A stretch of 36,528 bases of DNA, from positions 1-36,528 of IMG/VR virus record IMGVR_UViG_3300031885_000059, one strand, 5' to 3'. A model generated the notes under the pieces. It was not told the origin of the DNA, made no database searches, and worked only from the letters and a program-made list of their open reading frames with translations. The stretch comes from a virus. This document shows positions 1-7,458 of the stretch, piece after piece (positions within the stretch are counted from its first letter, which is position 1; every line of letters begins with the position of its first letter). A program made the position numbers and the translations under genes.

Positions 1-151
1 TGATGGGCATCAACTGGAGCAGCGGCTGTAGCCGCAACAGCTCCTCGACGAGGGCCGGCTCCAGGTCCTCGGGCTGGAGCGCCGTTCCCGACGCGCCTGC
101 CGCCGTAAGGGCCTTGGCCAGCTCACCCGTTGCCTTGACTAGCCGTTCCAT
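1..151 (-). CDS. Virion protein, N-terminal fragment (partial)
   Basis: Only the first 50 codons are in the window; the gene continues past base 1. The start MERLVKATGEL is preceded by an AGGAGG ribosome-binding site 7 nt upstream, so the start is well supported. The visible part is an alanine- and leucine-rich amphipathic helix. Its place directly after protease and scaffold-like genes makes a major capsid or decoration protein plausible, but nothing in the 50 residues proves it. Confidence 0.7.
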   Translation of the reverse strand, partial: MERLVKATGELAKALTAAGASGTALQPEDLEPALVEELLRLQPLLQLMPI

Positions 152-162
152 GGGTCTACCTC

Positions 163-273
163 CTGCATCCCCGGCAGGGCCGGGGGATTATCGTTTGGCC
201 GGTCGGAGCGCTACCTCCGCTGCTGCATCCCGGCGAGGCCGGGGGAATACGTGCCGCCGGGCCGGTCGGAGCG
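163..273. repeat. Two diverged direct copies at the scaffold gene 3' end
   Basis: Two copies of about 50 nt (163-210 and 223-273) share the ends CTGCATCC and CCGGTCGGAGCG. Each holds a GC-rich hairpin: CCCCGGC-AGG-GCCGGGG in the first, CCCGGC-GAG-GCCGGG in the second. The copy at 223-273 encodes the last residues of the scaffold-like protein; the other lies just past its TAG stop and ahead of the next gene's ribosome-binding site. This looks like a tandem duplication separated by the stop codon. Confidence 0.75.
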
Positions 274-1221
274 GGACTTCCTGTTGGACTTCTCCTTGGG
301 CTCCCGCGTGTCCTCCTCGTCCACGGCGATGCTCTTGTAGATGGGCCGCTTCGCTTTGGCGATGCCATCGCTGATCATCTTGGCCACCTCGGTGGCGGTG
401 AGCGGAGCGTCCTGCGCCTGGACGGCCTCTTCCTCGCCGTCCCTCTTCTCCGTAGGCTGCTCCATCCGCTCACTGAGCCTGGCCAGGTGGTCGGCAAGCA
501 TCCCCATGCCCGCAAGCATGGCGGCCTGGAACTCGTCTGCGACGACCTCGATCTCGACGTCGCCGATCTTCACCGTCCTGGGCTCGTCCGACTTCACGCC
601 GACGCCGCCCAGGATCTCGGTCAGCTTGGTACCGAAGGACTTCACGGTAGCGTCGATCAGGGACAGCTTGTTCTCGTCTTCGCTGTCCAGGACGGTCCAG
701 ACCACATCCATGAGGGCGTCGAAGCAGGCCCATACGTCGCCCGAGGCCGCCATGTTGCGGTAGGCCGTATCGAAGTCTGTCGTGGCCTCCATTTGCTTCT
801 GCCGCTCCAGGATGCCCACGGCGGCCTGGCCTGGACGCGAGAGCTCCGACTTGTGCTCCGCCAGGAAGCTGACGGCGGCCATGACGGTCAACGGCTCGAC
901 GGGTGCGGGCGGTTCAACTGCGGCGGGAGCTGCCTCGGGAGCTGCAGCGGCAGGCTTGGCCTCCGGCTCCTCGGCCTTGCTCACTGGTTCCGTGGCCTCC
1001 GGCTCCTTGGCCTCCGTCTCCTCGGGATGCTCCTCAGCCGTGGCTTCCGGCTCCGGGACCTCGGGGTCATGCTTCTCTTTGGCCACTGTGTCCTCCTCCT
1101 GGCGCTTCATAAGCAGGAACTCGCGCCCAATGGCAGGCGAATCCACCATGCTGACGATGGTTACCGTCAACTCTTCGAGGCGATAAGCCGCGGGGTCTTC
1201 GGTATTCGCTCTGCTCTTCAT
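211..1221 (-). CDS. Scaffold-like structural protein (XkdF C-terminal-like)
   Basis: 336 residues. The N-terminus holds VTIVSMVDSPAIGREFLL (residues 20-37), resembling the segment after XkdF-type prohead proteases. Residues 45-110 are an acidic Glu/Pro/Ala-rich stretch, followed by a helical region and a basic tail. Composition and position between protease and presumed capsid gene suggest an internal scaffold. The ATG at 1221 lies only 6 nt after a terminator U-tract and has no good ribosome-binding site. An in-frame GTG at 1086 (VAKEKHD) has AGGAGGAGG just upstream and may be an alternative or main start. Function is inferred from context. Confidence 0.75.
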   Translation of the reverse strand: MKSRANTEDPAAYRLEELTVTIVSMVDSPAIGREFLLMKRQEEDTVAKEKHDPEVPEPEATAEEHPEETEAKEPEATEPVSKAEEPEAKPAAAAPEAAPAAVEPPAPVEPLTVMAAVSFLAEHKSELSRPGQAAVGILERQKQMEATTDFDTAYRNMAASGDVWACFDALMDVVWTVLDSEDENKLSLIDATVKSFGTKLTEILGGVGVKSDEPRTVKIGDVEIEVVADEFQAAMLAGMGMLADHLARLSERMEQPTEKRDGEEEAVQAQDAPLTATEVAKMISDGIAKAKRPIYKSIAVDEEDTREPKEKSNRKSRSDRPGGTYSPGLAGMQQRR

Positions 1222-1227
1222 GACACC

Positions 1228-1256
1228 AAAAAAACGACTGCCCGTTTGGGCAGTCG
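1228..1256 (-). terminator. Rho-independent terminator between protease and scaffold genes
   Basis: A perfect 9-bp stem (1235-1243 with 1248-1256, CGACTGCCC/GGGCAGTCG), a 4-nt loop and seven U residues at the 3' side on the minus strand (1228-1234). This is a textbook intrinsic terminator for the genes upstream. A second small stem (CCTAG-ACG-CTAGG) lies at 1275-1287. Confidence 0.9.
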
Positions 1257-1317
1257 CGGCTGCGCTAAAGCGACCCTAGACGCTAGGCGGCGTCACATCC
1301 TATTGCACCGTGGCACA

Positions 1318-2442
1318 TCACTCAGGCGACGCGGGGGTGGGCAACACACGCTCGACACGCAGCTCAGCGAGCACCTCCACTCCTGCGGGAAGCTCCTTGA
1401 CAGGGATGCGCAGCCCCCGGCCCATGATCGAGAAGCCGCGCAGCTCGCCGCTCTCCACCTGCCGCCACACCTCCTCGTCCATGACCTTGACGGACATGAT
1501 CCAGTCGCCGGCACCCACAGGCTGGTCACCCAGCTCGAAGTCCACTGGCGCCTGGTAGCACTCCACAACGCGCAAGAGGGGATTGATCACTTCGTTGTGC
1601 ATCACGTCAAGCTGCTGGAAGGCAATCATGTACTTCTCCATCGCCTTCCAGATGTCGTCCGGTTCCACATAGTCGCTCTGGTGGTCGACCACGTTGGCGG
1701 CGAGTACGTGCCCCGTCACGACGCGCCGCTCGCTGTTTATCTTGAGGATCGGGGCGAAGACGGACCAGCGTCCGTCATCCTCGACCTTCAGGACAGGACG
1801 CATCTCTGGGGCGGAGCGCTTTTCCTGGACCACGCCGAGCTGGTCGAGAACGGAGCCCACCCGGGCAATGGCCTCCTCAGCCGCCTCCACGGCGCTCCGC
1901 AGAGCCTGCTCGTTCTTGGCCGAGAGCACCCGCCCTACCTTGCCCAGCTCGACTGCAGCCTCGGCTGGCCCAGCAGCCTTCGCCTGCTCCCAAGGCGGGG
2001 TCTTGTCAAACTGGCGGTAGTGCGTGGCAAGATGCCCCTTGACTCCGTCTATGTCGTCGTCGGGGATGTCCACGCCGCCTCTGGAACCCTGGCAGGCAGC
2101 GCCGGCGGCGGATACGCCGTTCCAGATCACCACGAACTCGCCGTCCACGATGTCGTGGTGGGGCAGCTTGTAGCTCCCCACCAGCTCGGGCTCCTCCTCG
2201 TCGTACCAGGCGAAGCCTGTCCGGTACTTACCGAAGTCAATCTTGTCATTGTCGCCGGAGCCGTCTGAGGACGCCCACTCAGCGAGCCTCTTCCGGGCCC
2301 CGTCGCCATCCCAGGCCGTGTCTTCAGGTGCCTTGGCTGGCTCGTGGCTGGCCACAGCACCCTTAGTCTGGATGCTGTCCAGGAGATCGAACAGGGGCTG
2401 GCAGGCGGCGCGGAAGGACTGCACCCAGGCTGGCTTAGTCAT
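1318..2442 (-). CDS. XkdF-like prohead protease
   Basis: 374 residues. The C-terminal half (about 220-374) matches the XkdF-type putative phage serine protease: VVTGHVLAANVVDHQSDYVE, the short motif VMHNEV and the glycine-rich SGELRGFSIMGRG. The N-terminal part (about 70-150) carries YKLPHHDIVDGE and GARGG-like/CQGSRGGVDIP text followed by HLATHYRQF, a segment known from other phage capsid-maturation proteases. The protein should cleave scaffold and capsid during head maturation. Its ATG overlaps the upstream stop (ATGACTAA), so the genes are translationally coupled. Confidence 0.85.
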   Translation of the reverse strand: MTKPAWVQSFRAACQPLFDLLDSIQTKGAVASHEPAKAPEDTAWDGDGARKRLAEWASSDGSGDNDKIDFGKYRTGFAWYDEEEPELVGSYKLPHHDIVDGEFVVIWNGVSAAGAACQGSRGGVDIPDDDIDGVKGHLATHYRQFDKTPPWEQAKAAGPAEAAVELGKVGRVLSAKNEQALRSAVEAAEEAIARVGSVLDQLGVVQEKRSAPEMRPVLKVEDDGRWSVFAPILKINSERRVVTGHVLAANVVDHQSDYVEPDDIWKAMEKYMIAFQQLDVMHNEVINPLLRVVECYQAPVDFELGDQPVGAGDWIMSVKVMDEEVWRQVESGELRGFSIMGRGLRIPVKELPAGVEVLAELRVERVLPTPASPE

Positions 2443-2653
2443 CGCTCAACATCTCCCGCAACTGGCGCCGCAGGAGCGGCGACAGGCCCGACTGCACGGC
2501 ACTCTCCATGATCTGGAGAATGCCGATCCGGTTCTCATGGTGCTCGCCGTGGTGCCTCGTACCCACCAGCACGCTGTCTCCCTCGATAATCAGCACTGGC
2601 GTCCGGCAGCGCGGCTGGCTACACAGGAGCGTCGTGCGCCGGCCGGCCGTCAA
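2435..2653 (-). CDS. Small Cys-containing phage protein, start uncertain
   Basis: About 72 residues. The text LLCSQPRCRTPVLIIEGDSV looks like a genuine small structural or zinc-binding protein, and the stop overlaps the protease start (ATGACTAA). No ATG lies in a sensible place. TTG at 2653 is the likeliest start, overlapping the upstream gene by 35 nt, but its ribosome-binding site is weak. Function is not recognised. Confidence 0.55.
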   Translation of the reverse strand: MTAGRRTTLLCSQPRCRTPVLIIEGDSVLVGTRHHGEHHENRIGILQIMESAVQSGLSPLLRRQLREMLSDD

Positions 2654-3014
2654 GACCAAAGGTCTGCTCCACCTCTTCCGGGAAGGCCCCACGCGATGCC
2701 TCGCGTGCCTCCTCCTGGCTGATCTCCGGATAGAGGCCACTCATGACACCGGGGTCGCGGCGGATAGCAGCGCGCAGCACCTTTAGGCGGTTGCGCGTCA
2801 TGCCCGGTATCGCCAGCAGCTCGGCGTCAGTCCGCTCGTCCAGCATCTGGGCAGTCACGGTCCGGAGGCCCCCACCAAGCTCCGCCATATACCATGGCCA
2901 TCCACGACGGATCACCTCGCGGAGGCTCTCCGGTACCTCGAGCTCCTCCAAATACATGCTGGGGTCGGGCCCCGGCTTCTGCACCGTCCGACTGACAACG
3001 GCCGGAAACGGCAT
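2619..3014 (-). CDS. Head-completion-region protein with helix-hairpin-helix-like segment
   Basis: 131 residues, start ATG preceded by GGAGG 6 nt upstream. ELLAIPGMTRNRLKVLRAAI (residues about 65-84) resembles a helix-hairpin-helix DNA-binding turn (IPGM...LKVL). The rest is helical and acidic. It lies between the AdoMet-decarboxylase-like gene and the protease in the head cluster. The hairpin reading is by eye and the role is unknown. Confidence 0.75.
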   Translation of the reverse strand: MPFPAVVSRTVQKPGPDPSMYLEELEVPESLREVIRRGWPWYMAELGGGLRTVTAQMLDERTDAELLAIPGMTRNRLKVLRAAIRRDPGVMSGLYPEISQEEAREASRGAFPEEVEQTFGLDGRPAHDAPV

Positions 3015-3051
3015 GATTCACCTCCATGCCCAGCCTAGAAAGGCCGGTCGC

Positions 3052-3453
3052 TCAGCACAAAGCCTCGCGTGGCAACTTCCTCGCCTTAGCCTCCTGAGAG
3101 CGCTCGGCGCTCCAGCGGCTCCGCCACGTGCCTCCGAAGCGCTGGCATAGGAGGGCCAGTACGATCGACGGTTCGAAGGCTCGACAGGAGAACACGATGC
3201 AGATAGCCTCGGACCCTTGCACCCAGATGTAGACGTGGCTCTCCGCGATGATCGCGATCGCCTGCCCGTGAGGCTCTGAGACCATGGGATTCGGCTGATC
3301 GTCGGTAGGCGGAATAAGCGTCATGCCGATGGCGGGCACCACCTCGTCCAGAAAATGCTTCAGGTCGCCGGGATGGCAGGTGACGCCGCTCCCGTCGACG
3401 CGGAGCTGGTAGCCGCGGATGGGCTGGCTTGGAATCTGACCCACCGTCTTCAT
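3052..3453 (-). CDS. S-adenosylmethionine decarboxylase-like protein
   Basis: 133 residues, the usual size of prokaryotic SpeD/SpeH chains. The core AIIAESHVYIW matches the self-cleavage site of AdoMet decarboxylases (ESH, Ser becoming the pyruvoyl group), and IVFSCRAF supplies the conserved Cys. The His five residues after the processing Ser (ESHxxIH in typical enzymes) is Trp here, which could impair processing. The family makes decarboxylated AdoMet for polyamine synthesis. The gene is embedded among head genes, 15 nt after the MuF-like gene, with a GGGAGA ribosome-binding site. Confidence 0.65.
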   Translation of the reverse strand: MKTVGQIPSQPIRGYQLRVDGSGVTCHPGDLKHFLDEVVPAIGMTLIPPTDDQPNPMVSEPHGQAIAIIAESHVYIWVQGSEAICIVFSCRAFEPSIVLALLCQRFGGTWRSRWSAERSQEAKARKLPREALC

Positions 3454-3468
3454 CCCCGGGGTCTCCCA

Positions 3469-5049
3469 TCACGCCGCTTCCTCCTCCAGGTCGCCGCCCA
3501 GCCAGGGCGACTCGGGCCGGTCGGCCTCGTCGTACTCGACCTCTAGCGAATGGACGCAATTGTGCACTATAATGCCCCCAGCTAGATAAGCACCTGAGAC
3601 CGTTTGGAGGTCATACACGTGAGCCACGTGGTGTTGCGGAAGCGTCTCAGCTATGACGACGTGGTCAAGGATTACCTCGCCGGCCAGTCCATGTGCGAGG
3701 TCGGAAGCCGCTACGGTATCTGCGCCAGTAGCGTCGGCAACATCCTGCGTCGACGTGGAATCACGGCTCGCCCCGCCGTTAGCGAGCGCACTTGGTCGGG
3801 CAGACGGGGCACGCGAGATAAGTTGTCCACCCTCCTGGCCCGCGCCAGGACCCGCCAGACAAGGCTGGTCGGCTCCAGCAAGCTGGAGGACAGATTCGCC
3901 ACCCTGCTCGATACACTGGGAGCCACCTACACGAGGCAGTTGGCCGTCTCCCGCTACAATCTCGATTTCGCCTTCAGCGAAGCCCCCGTCGCCGTGGAAA
4001 TCCGCGGCGGAAGCTATGACTTTGCGCGGCATTCGCAGTTGGCTGAGCGCACGAAATATCTCGTCGATGAGGGCTGGACCATTATCAGTCTCCATGCCCC
4101 CGGCATCCGCGTGCTCGCGCAGGCTGCGGAATACTGTGTCGCCTTGGCGAACAGACTTCGCTGGCAGCCACCCGCGGCCGGTCAACACCGGATGATTTGG
4201 GGTCAGCACCAACTCTGCGCCGCTCTCCGTGAGGAGTTTCCGGACCGGCCCTGCGTATGCCATCCGCGATGCCGCCAGGACGGCACCCAGTGGCACCACG
4301 GGCGTACCAGAGATCACGCAGTTGACGTGGAGAGGAACTGACCAGGTGTAGCCCTCCTCCAGCGGCACCCAGCCCTCGGCGACAAGGTCCTCGCAGTTGG
4401 GGCAGATCGCGCTCTGCGGGTCCACCCTGGCCCGCCCCGTGAGCTGGTTACGGTAGATGAAGTCCACCTGGGCGTAGTTGCGCGCCGTCCCCAGCTCAGT
4501 GACGCTAATGCTCGGCAGGTGCTTCTGCCAGCGCGCGGCGTCCCAGTCACTGAGCCTTTTGAGGTAGGTCCCCCGATTTGCCGTCGGCACGTCCTCGGCG
4601 ATGCGGGCGATCTGCCGGCGCATCTCGGCGTTGTAGGTGTCACTGATGCTGCTGGCCGCGAACTGGGCCCGATCGCGCAGGTCGCCGAGCACCATCGGGT
4701 CCGTCACCTTGAGGCTGCCAGCGAGGTCATAGCCCGCCACCCGCGCCTCCTGGAGGATGGCCGCCCCGAAGTCGCTCGTTGCCTGCCCGAACAGCTCGTC
4801 GGCCAGGAGGTCGGTGTACCTGGGACCAACGCTGAAGGCGTCGTACACCATCTCCTGGATGGCCGTGAGCTGCTGCTTGGACAGCGGGGCAGGGTAGGCG
4901 AGGGACAGGATCAGGCTCTTCTGCTTGCAGTACTCCTCGGTTGCATCCTTGAGGGCTGCGCAGTAGGCCGATGGATCGTCCTTGTCTTGGTTCGCCGCTA
5001 CACAATCGGCGAAGGAAGCGAATTCGCAGGAGCTTCCGAAAGGGGCCAT
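3469..5049 (-). CDS. MuF-like head morphogenesis protein with intein
   Basis: 526-residue precursor starting at MAPFGSS, whose ATG overlaps the upstream stop (TGATG). The extein (272 residues after splicing) has an N-terminal ASFADCVAANQDK segment and a C-terminal MuF/SPP1 gp7-like region ending in a zinc-type pattern: CPNCEDL, then SVPLHVN joined to CVHSLEVEY, equivalent to the HPNCRH motif of phage Mu F proteins. Residues 244-497 are an intein inserted exactly at that motif (the N|C junctions). The protein is a minor head protein near the portal, needed for assembly. Confidence 0.88.
   Translation of the reverse strand: MAPFGSSCEFASFADCVAANQDKDDPSAYCAALKDATEEYCKQKSLILSLAYPAPLSKQQLTAIQEMVYDAFSVGPRYTDLLADELFGQATSDFGAAILQEARVAGYDLAGSLKVTDPMVLGDLRDRAQFAASSISDTYNAEMRRQIARIAEDVPTANRGTYLKRLSDWDAARWQKHLPSISVTELGTARNYAQVDFIYRNQLTGRARVDPQSAICPNCEDLVAEGWVPLEEGYTWSVPLHVNCVISGTPVVPLGAVLAASRMAYAGPVRKLLTESGAELVLTPNHPVLTGRGWLPAKSVRQGDTVFRSLREHADAGGMETDNGPALIDEIFRALSQLRMPRKVIASAADFHGDGGFAEGEIEIVAGDGQLPRVGGSQCIEQGGESVLQLAGADQPCLAGPGAGQEGGQLISRAPSARPSALANGGASRDSTSTQDVADATGADTVAASDLAHGLAGEVILDHVVIAETLPQHHVAHVYDLQTVSGAYLAGGIIVHNCVHSLEVEYDEADRPESPWLGGDLEEEAA
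3559..4320 (-). other. Intein (Hint domain) in the head protein
   Basis: 254 residues. It begins CVISGTPV, has block B as TPNHPVLTGRGWLPA, and ends VYDLQTVSGAYLAGGIIVHN followed by Cys (+1), so all splicing residues are present: Cys1, TxxH, His-Asn and Cys+1. The roughly 130-residue linker has no LAGLIDADG or HNH motif. It contains DFHGDG...EIEIVAGDG and then an Ala/Ser/Gly-rich stretch. On the opposite strand the same DNA encodes a nuclease (3619-4341). Self-splicing is expected from the motifs. Confidence 0.9.
3568..3573 (+). promoter_or_regulatory. Candidate -10 box for the antisense nuclease
   Basis: A perfect TATAAT on the plus strand, 45 nt before the nuclease GTG. No convincing -35 is found 16-18 nt upstream, and the bases also encode the intein C-terminus (GIIVHN) on the other strand, so this is tentative. 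Confidence 0.35.
3619..4341 (+). CDS. HTH + DUF559/Vsr-like homing-type endonuclease, antisense to the intein
   Basis: 240 residues from GTG 3619, which has GGAGG at 3606-3610, 8 nt upstream; an in-frame TTG at 3604 precedes it. Residues about 10-50 are a helix-turn-helix (YDDVVKDYLAG, then SVGNILRRRGI). Residues about 90-160 match the DUF559/Vsr-like nuclease fold: KLEDRFATLL, YNLDFAF (Asp), VAVEIRGG (Glu) and ERTKYLVDEGW. The last 60 residues lie opposite intein block B and may be incidental. The ORF sits almost entirely inside the intein on the opposite strand, which suggests the homing nuclease of that intein. Confidence 0.8.
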   Translation: MSHVVLRKRLSYDDVVKDYLAGQSMCEVGSRYGICASSVGNILRRRGITARPAVSERTWSGRRGTRDKLSTLLARARTRQTRLVGSSKLEDRFATLLDTLGATYTRQLAVSRYNLDFAFSEAPVAVEIRGGSYDFARHSQLAERTKYLVDEGWTIISLHAPGIRVLAQAAEYCVALANRLRWQPPAAGQHRMIWGQHQLCAALREEFPDRPCVCHPRCRQDGTQWHHGRTRDHAVDVERN

Positions 5050-5249
5050 CACAGTTGCCTGCCGCAGTACCGGCAACTCGTCGGCCCATTCTGGTACCGC
5101 ATCTGCCCTCGCCCGCAGTGGCTGCACTTGACCGACCGGCCATAGCTTCCGCCCAGCGGCGACGCCGCCTCGGGCCCACAAGGTGCCACCGGCGGCTTGG
5201 TTCGGAGCGCCGTCCGGGAGGCTCTTCCCTCAACCCAGCGCTTGCCCAA
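5049..5249 (-). CDS. Small zinc-ribbon protein
   Basis: 66 residues. The C-terminal half holds CSHCGRG...CRYCGRQL, a CxxC-n-CxxC zinc ribbon. The stop overlaps the head-protein start (TGATG). The N-terminal 35 residues are of low complexity, so the true start may lie downstream of 5249. Function is unknown. Confidence 0.65.
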   Translation of the reverse strand: MGKRWVEGRASRTALRTKPPVAPCGPEAASPLGGSYGRSVKCSHCGRGQMRYQNGPTSCRYCGRQL

Positions 5250-5439
5250 CTTCGACCTCCTGCCGGGCGCACTCGGCCTCTATGTCAGCCGCTCCACCTT
5301 GAGCACCTACTACCACTCGGCTCATAGGGCCCAGGGGCCGAGCTGGCCGGCGATAGCCGCATTGGAGGCAGAAGTCCTCGTTCTCCACGTTGTCCAGGCC
5401 CATCTGTCCATTCAGGCAGCGCGGGCAAGGCATGTACAT
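5230..5439 (-). CDS. Small zinc-ribbon protein
   Basis: 69 residues with CPRCLNG...CLQCGYRRP, a two-CxxC zinc ribbon, near the N-terminus. The ATG overlaps the portal stop (TGATG). It lies between portal and MuF-like genes next to a second zinc-ribbon gene, so the two may act together in head or connector assembly. That is inference from position only. Confidence 0.75.
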   Translation of the reverse strand: MYMPCPRCLNGQMGLDNVENEDFCLQCGYRRPARPLGPMSRVVVGAQGGAADIEAECARQEVEVGQALG

Positions 5440-7088
5440 CAGAGCCCCGGTATTTCGGCCTCCCTCAAGGTGTCAAGGCGCTCCTCGCGCATCTTTGAGG
5501 TCAGCTTCGTCAGCCTCTTCAGCCTGTCCTTGTAGCGCTCGGCCGCCCAGGCGGGCAGCTTCTCTGCGAAGTCGGCTTTCTCGACGTTCAGGAGCCCATC
5601 GAAGAATGACCGCACGGCCTCGGGGTCGGGGCCCAACTCTGCGAGCCTGACGCCTATCGTCTCCAGGACGTCGGGGGGCAGGACTGCGGATCGGAACGGG
5701 CGTGGTGGAGCCTCCCCCTTTGCCACTCGCATCGCGAAGCGCTTCCAGCGCCGCAGCTCGTCCAGTTCGGCCTGCGAATTTTCGGGCACTCGAAGATCTC
5801 CGCGCTTCTCCGTCGCCTCGCCCACCACCTGAGAGCTCGACGGCATGTAGAAGCGGTCGCCGCCCTCATACCCCGGCTTGCCCTGCTTCGCCCGCTCCTC
5901 ATTGGGGTTGCTCAAGCCAAACTGCACACGGCGCGTCGAGTTCTGAGTCTCCGTCGTGTCATCGCCGAACGCAGGCCGGCGGAAGCGGAACAGCCAGTTG
6001 TGGATGCCCAGCCCCTTGAACCACAGGTTCAGCGTCTCCTCTACCGGCTCCTGGAGGGGGCGGGACTCCTGGCGGTATACGATCTCGATGAGCTGTTCGA
6101 GGGTACTCCTGTTAATGTCTTCGACGGCGCCAAGGACCCCGGCGGGCGTACCGATGATGCCCAGCATCTCATCGCGGTTGAACTTGCGACCTCTCAGATA
6201 CTCCTGGTCGCGGCCGAAGGCTTGGCCGAAGGACTTGTACTCGGTCAGGCCCTGGATCGCTGCGAACGCCTTATTCGCGTTCTCCACGCCGCCATAGAGG
6301 CCATCCAGGGTCTCGCGGTTCTCCCGCATCACGTCCTCACTCAAGTCCGCCCCAAAGACGAACGCGCCCGGCGGCGTGCGGTTGTTCTTGAAAGTGTTGC
6401 GGTTCCACACCTGCGCATAGAGGTCAGTCGTACTCGCCATTTCCAGCGACTCCAGATCAGAGACGCCTAGGCGCCCATCCACATCGGGGATCTCAAAGCG
6501 GATCACCTCGTCCTGCGCGAACGACTGGCGCCCACCAGCCATGACCTGGATGTAGGCCTCGTCGCGGTTCAGGAACTGGCCGAAGCGATCCACCCTGGGA
6601 AGCACGGTCCCGAACACCACCTGAAAGTCAATGATGTCATCGAAGCCGTTGCAGACAACCTCCCAATAGACCTCCGAGAGGAGCTTGAGGCGGGCAAAGG
6701 TGACGTAGAACTTCTGCTTGGGCAGGCTCCACTGCCTGATGTTGACGACGTCGGTGATCTCCGGCTCAAAGAGCGCCGTGAGAAATGCCAGCTCCTCGTC
6801 GGCGCTGGCGTCCTGCTCTTGCTCAGAGGGCACGAACTCCCAGCCCTCCGAGACGGCGATGTGGGCGATGCGGCGGATGCCGGCTCGGACCCAGGACTCG
6901 CGGCGCCAGAGGCCGAGCAACTCCTGGCGGCTGACGTAGGGGCTGCCGATGCCGGCCGCGCCAACCAGCCCGGTAAGGCCGGTCGTGCCCGGCAGCATAC
7001 CAGAGCGGATGCGCGGCTGGTCCTTCTCGCTCTTCTCGACAGTGGCTTGGTGGTGAGAGTCGGGAACCCAGATGGTAACTTCAGCCAC
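5439..7088 (-). CDS. Portal protein
   Basis: 549 residues, a usual portal length. It sits between large terminase and the MuF-like gene, the canonical place. Family-like features include an N-terminal region with SRQELLGLWRRESWVRAGIRR (first encounter of paired helices), FEIPDVDGRLGVSDLES and a long central helical region. The C-terminus is a coiled, charged tail. The start is GTG 7088 (MAEVTIW). The portal would form the dodecameric packaging vertex. Identification rests on context plus general resemblance to phage portals. Confidence 0.8.
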   Translation of the reverse strand: MAEVTIWVPDSHHQATVEKSEKDQPRIRSGMLPGTTGLTGLVGAAGIGSPYVSRQELLGLWRRESWVRAGIRRIAHIAVSEGWEFVPSEQEQDASADEELAFLTALFEPEITDVVNIRQWSLPKQKFYVTFARLKLLSEVYWEVVCNGFDDIIDFQVVFGTVLPRVDRFGQFLNRDEAYIQVMAGGRQSFAQDEVIRFEIPDVDGRLGVSDLESLEMASTTDLYAQVWNRNTFKNNRTPPGAFVFGADLSEDVMRENRETLDGLYGGVENANKAFAAIQGLTEYKSFGQAFGRDQEYLRGRKFNRDEMLGIIGTPAGVLGAVEDINRSTLEQLIEIVYRQESRPLQEPVEETLNLWFKGLGIHNWLFRFRRPAFGDDTTETQNSTRRVQFGLSNPNEERAKQGKPGYEGGDRFYMPSSSQVVGEATEKRGDLRVPENSQAELDELRRWKRFAMRVAKGEAPPRPFRSAVLPPDVLETIGVRLAELGPDPEAVRSFFDGLLNVEKADFAEKLPAWAAERYKDRLKRLTKLTSKMREERLDTLREAEIPGL

Positions 7089-7164
7089 GGCTACACCCAG
7101 AGCTTGCAGCGAGGACAGACAGTAGAGCGGGCAACGGACACGGTCGGAACCTCTAGCCGACAGC

Positions 7165-7458
7165 CTAGCGCGTGGTTTCGCCTGCCCCTACCCTATCCTG
7201 GCGCAGCCGTCTGATGATACTGCCCACGGTGTCGGCCTTGAGACCAAGGCAGCGGGCGATCTCCTGCCGGGAAAGGCCGGACCCGTGGAGACGCAGCACC
7301 TCGGCCCCACGCTCAGCCACACGCAGGGTGTAGGTGCCCTGGGGGAGATCGTAGCGGCAAGCCGGCAAGGGACAGTCCAGGCAGGAGCCGTGCTCTTCAC
7401 AGCCATCGTCGCGGCGGTCCAACCTCTCAGGACGTGCTACATTGTGCCGCTTGCCCAT
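7165..7458 (-). CDS. Zinc/HTH protein after large terminase
   Basis: 97 residues. Residues about 18-36 contain CEEHGSCLDCPLPACRYDLP, a compact cysteine cluster likely to bind zinc. Residues about 58-88 form a helix-turn-helix (GLSRQEIARCLGLKADTVGSIIRRL). It starts immediately after the terminase stop (no gap). It is probably a DNA-binding regulator or packaging accessory protein. The 76 nt to the portal gene show no clear signal. Confidence 0.8.
   Translation of the reverse strand: MGKRHNVARPERLDRRDDGCEEHGSCLDCPLPACRYDLPQGTYTLRVAERGAEVLRLHGSGLSRQEIARCLGLKADTVGSIIRRLRQDRVGAGETTR

Noticed and set aside
487-2268. Plus-strand ORF of 593 codons
   Set aside because: It lies opposite the scaffold and protease genes, shows low-complexity His/Leu/Gly text with no motifs, and has no ribosome-binding site; a shadow frame of GC-rich DNA.
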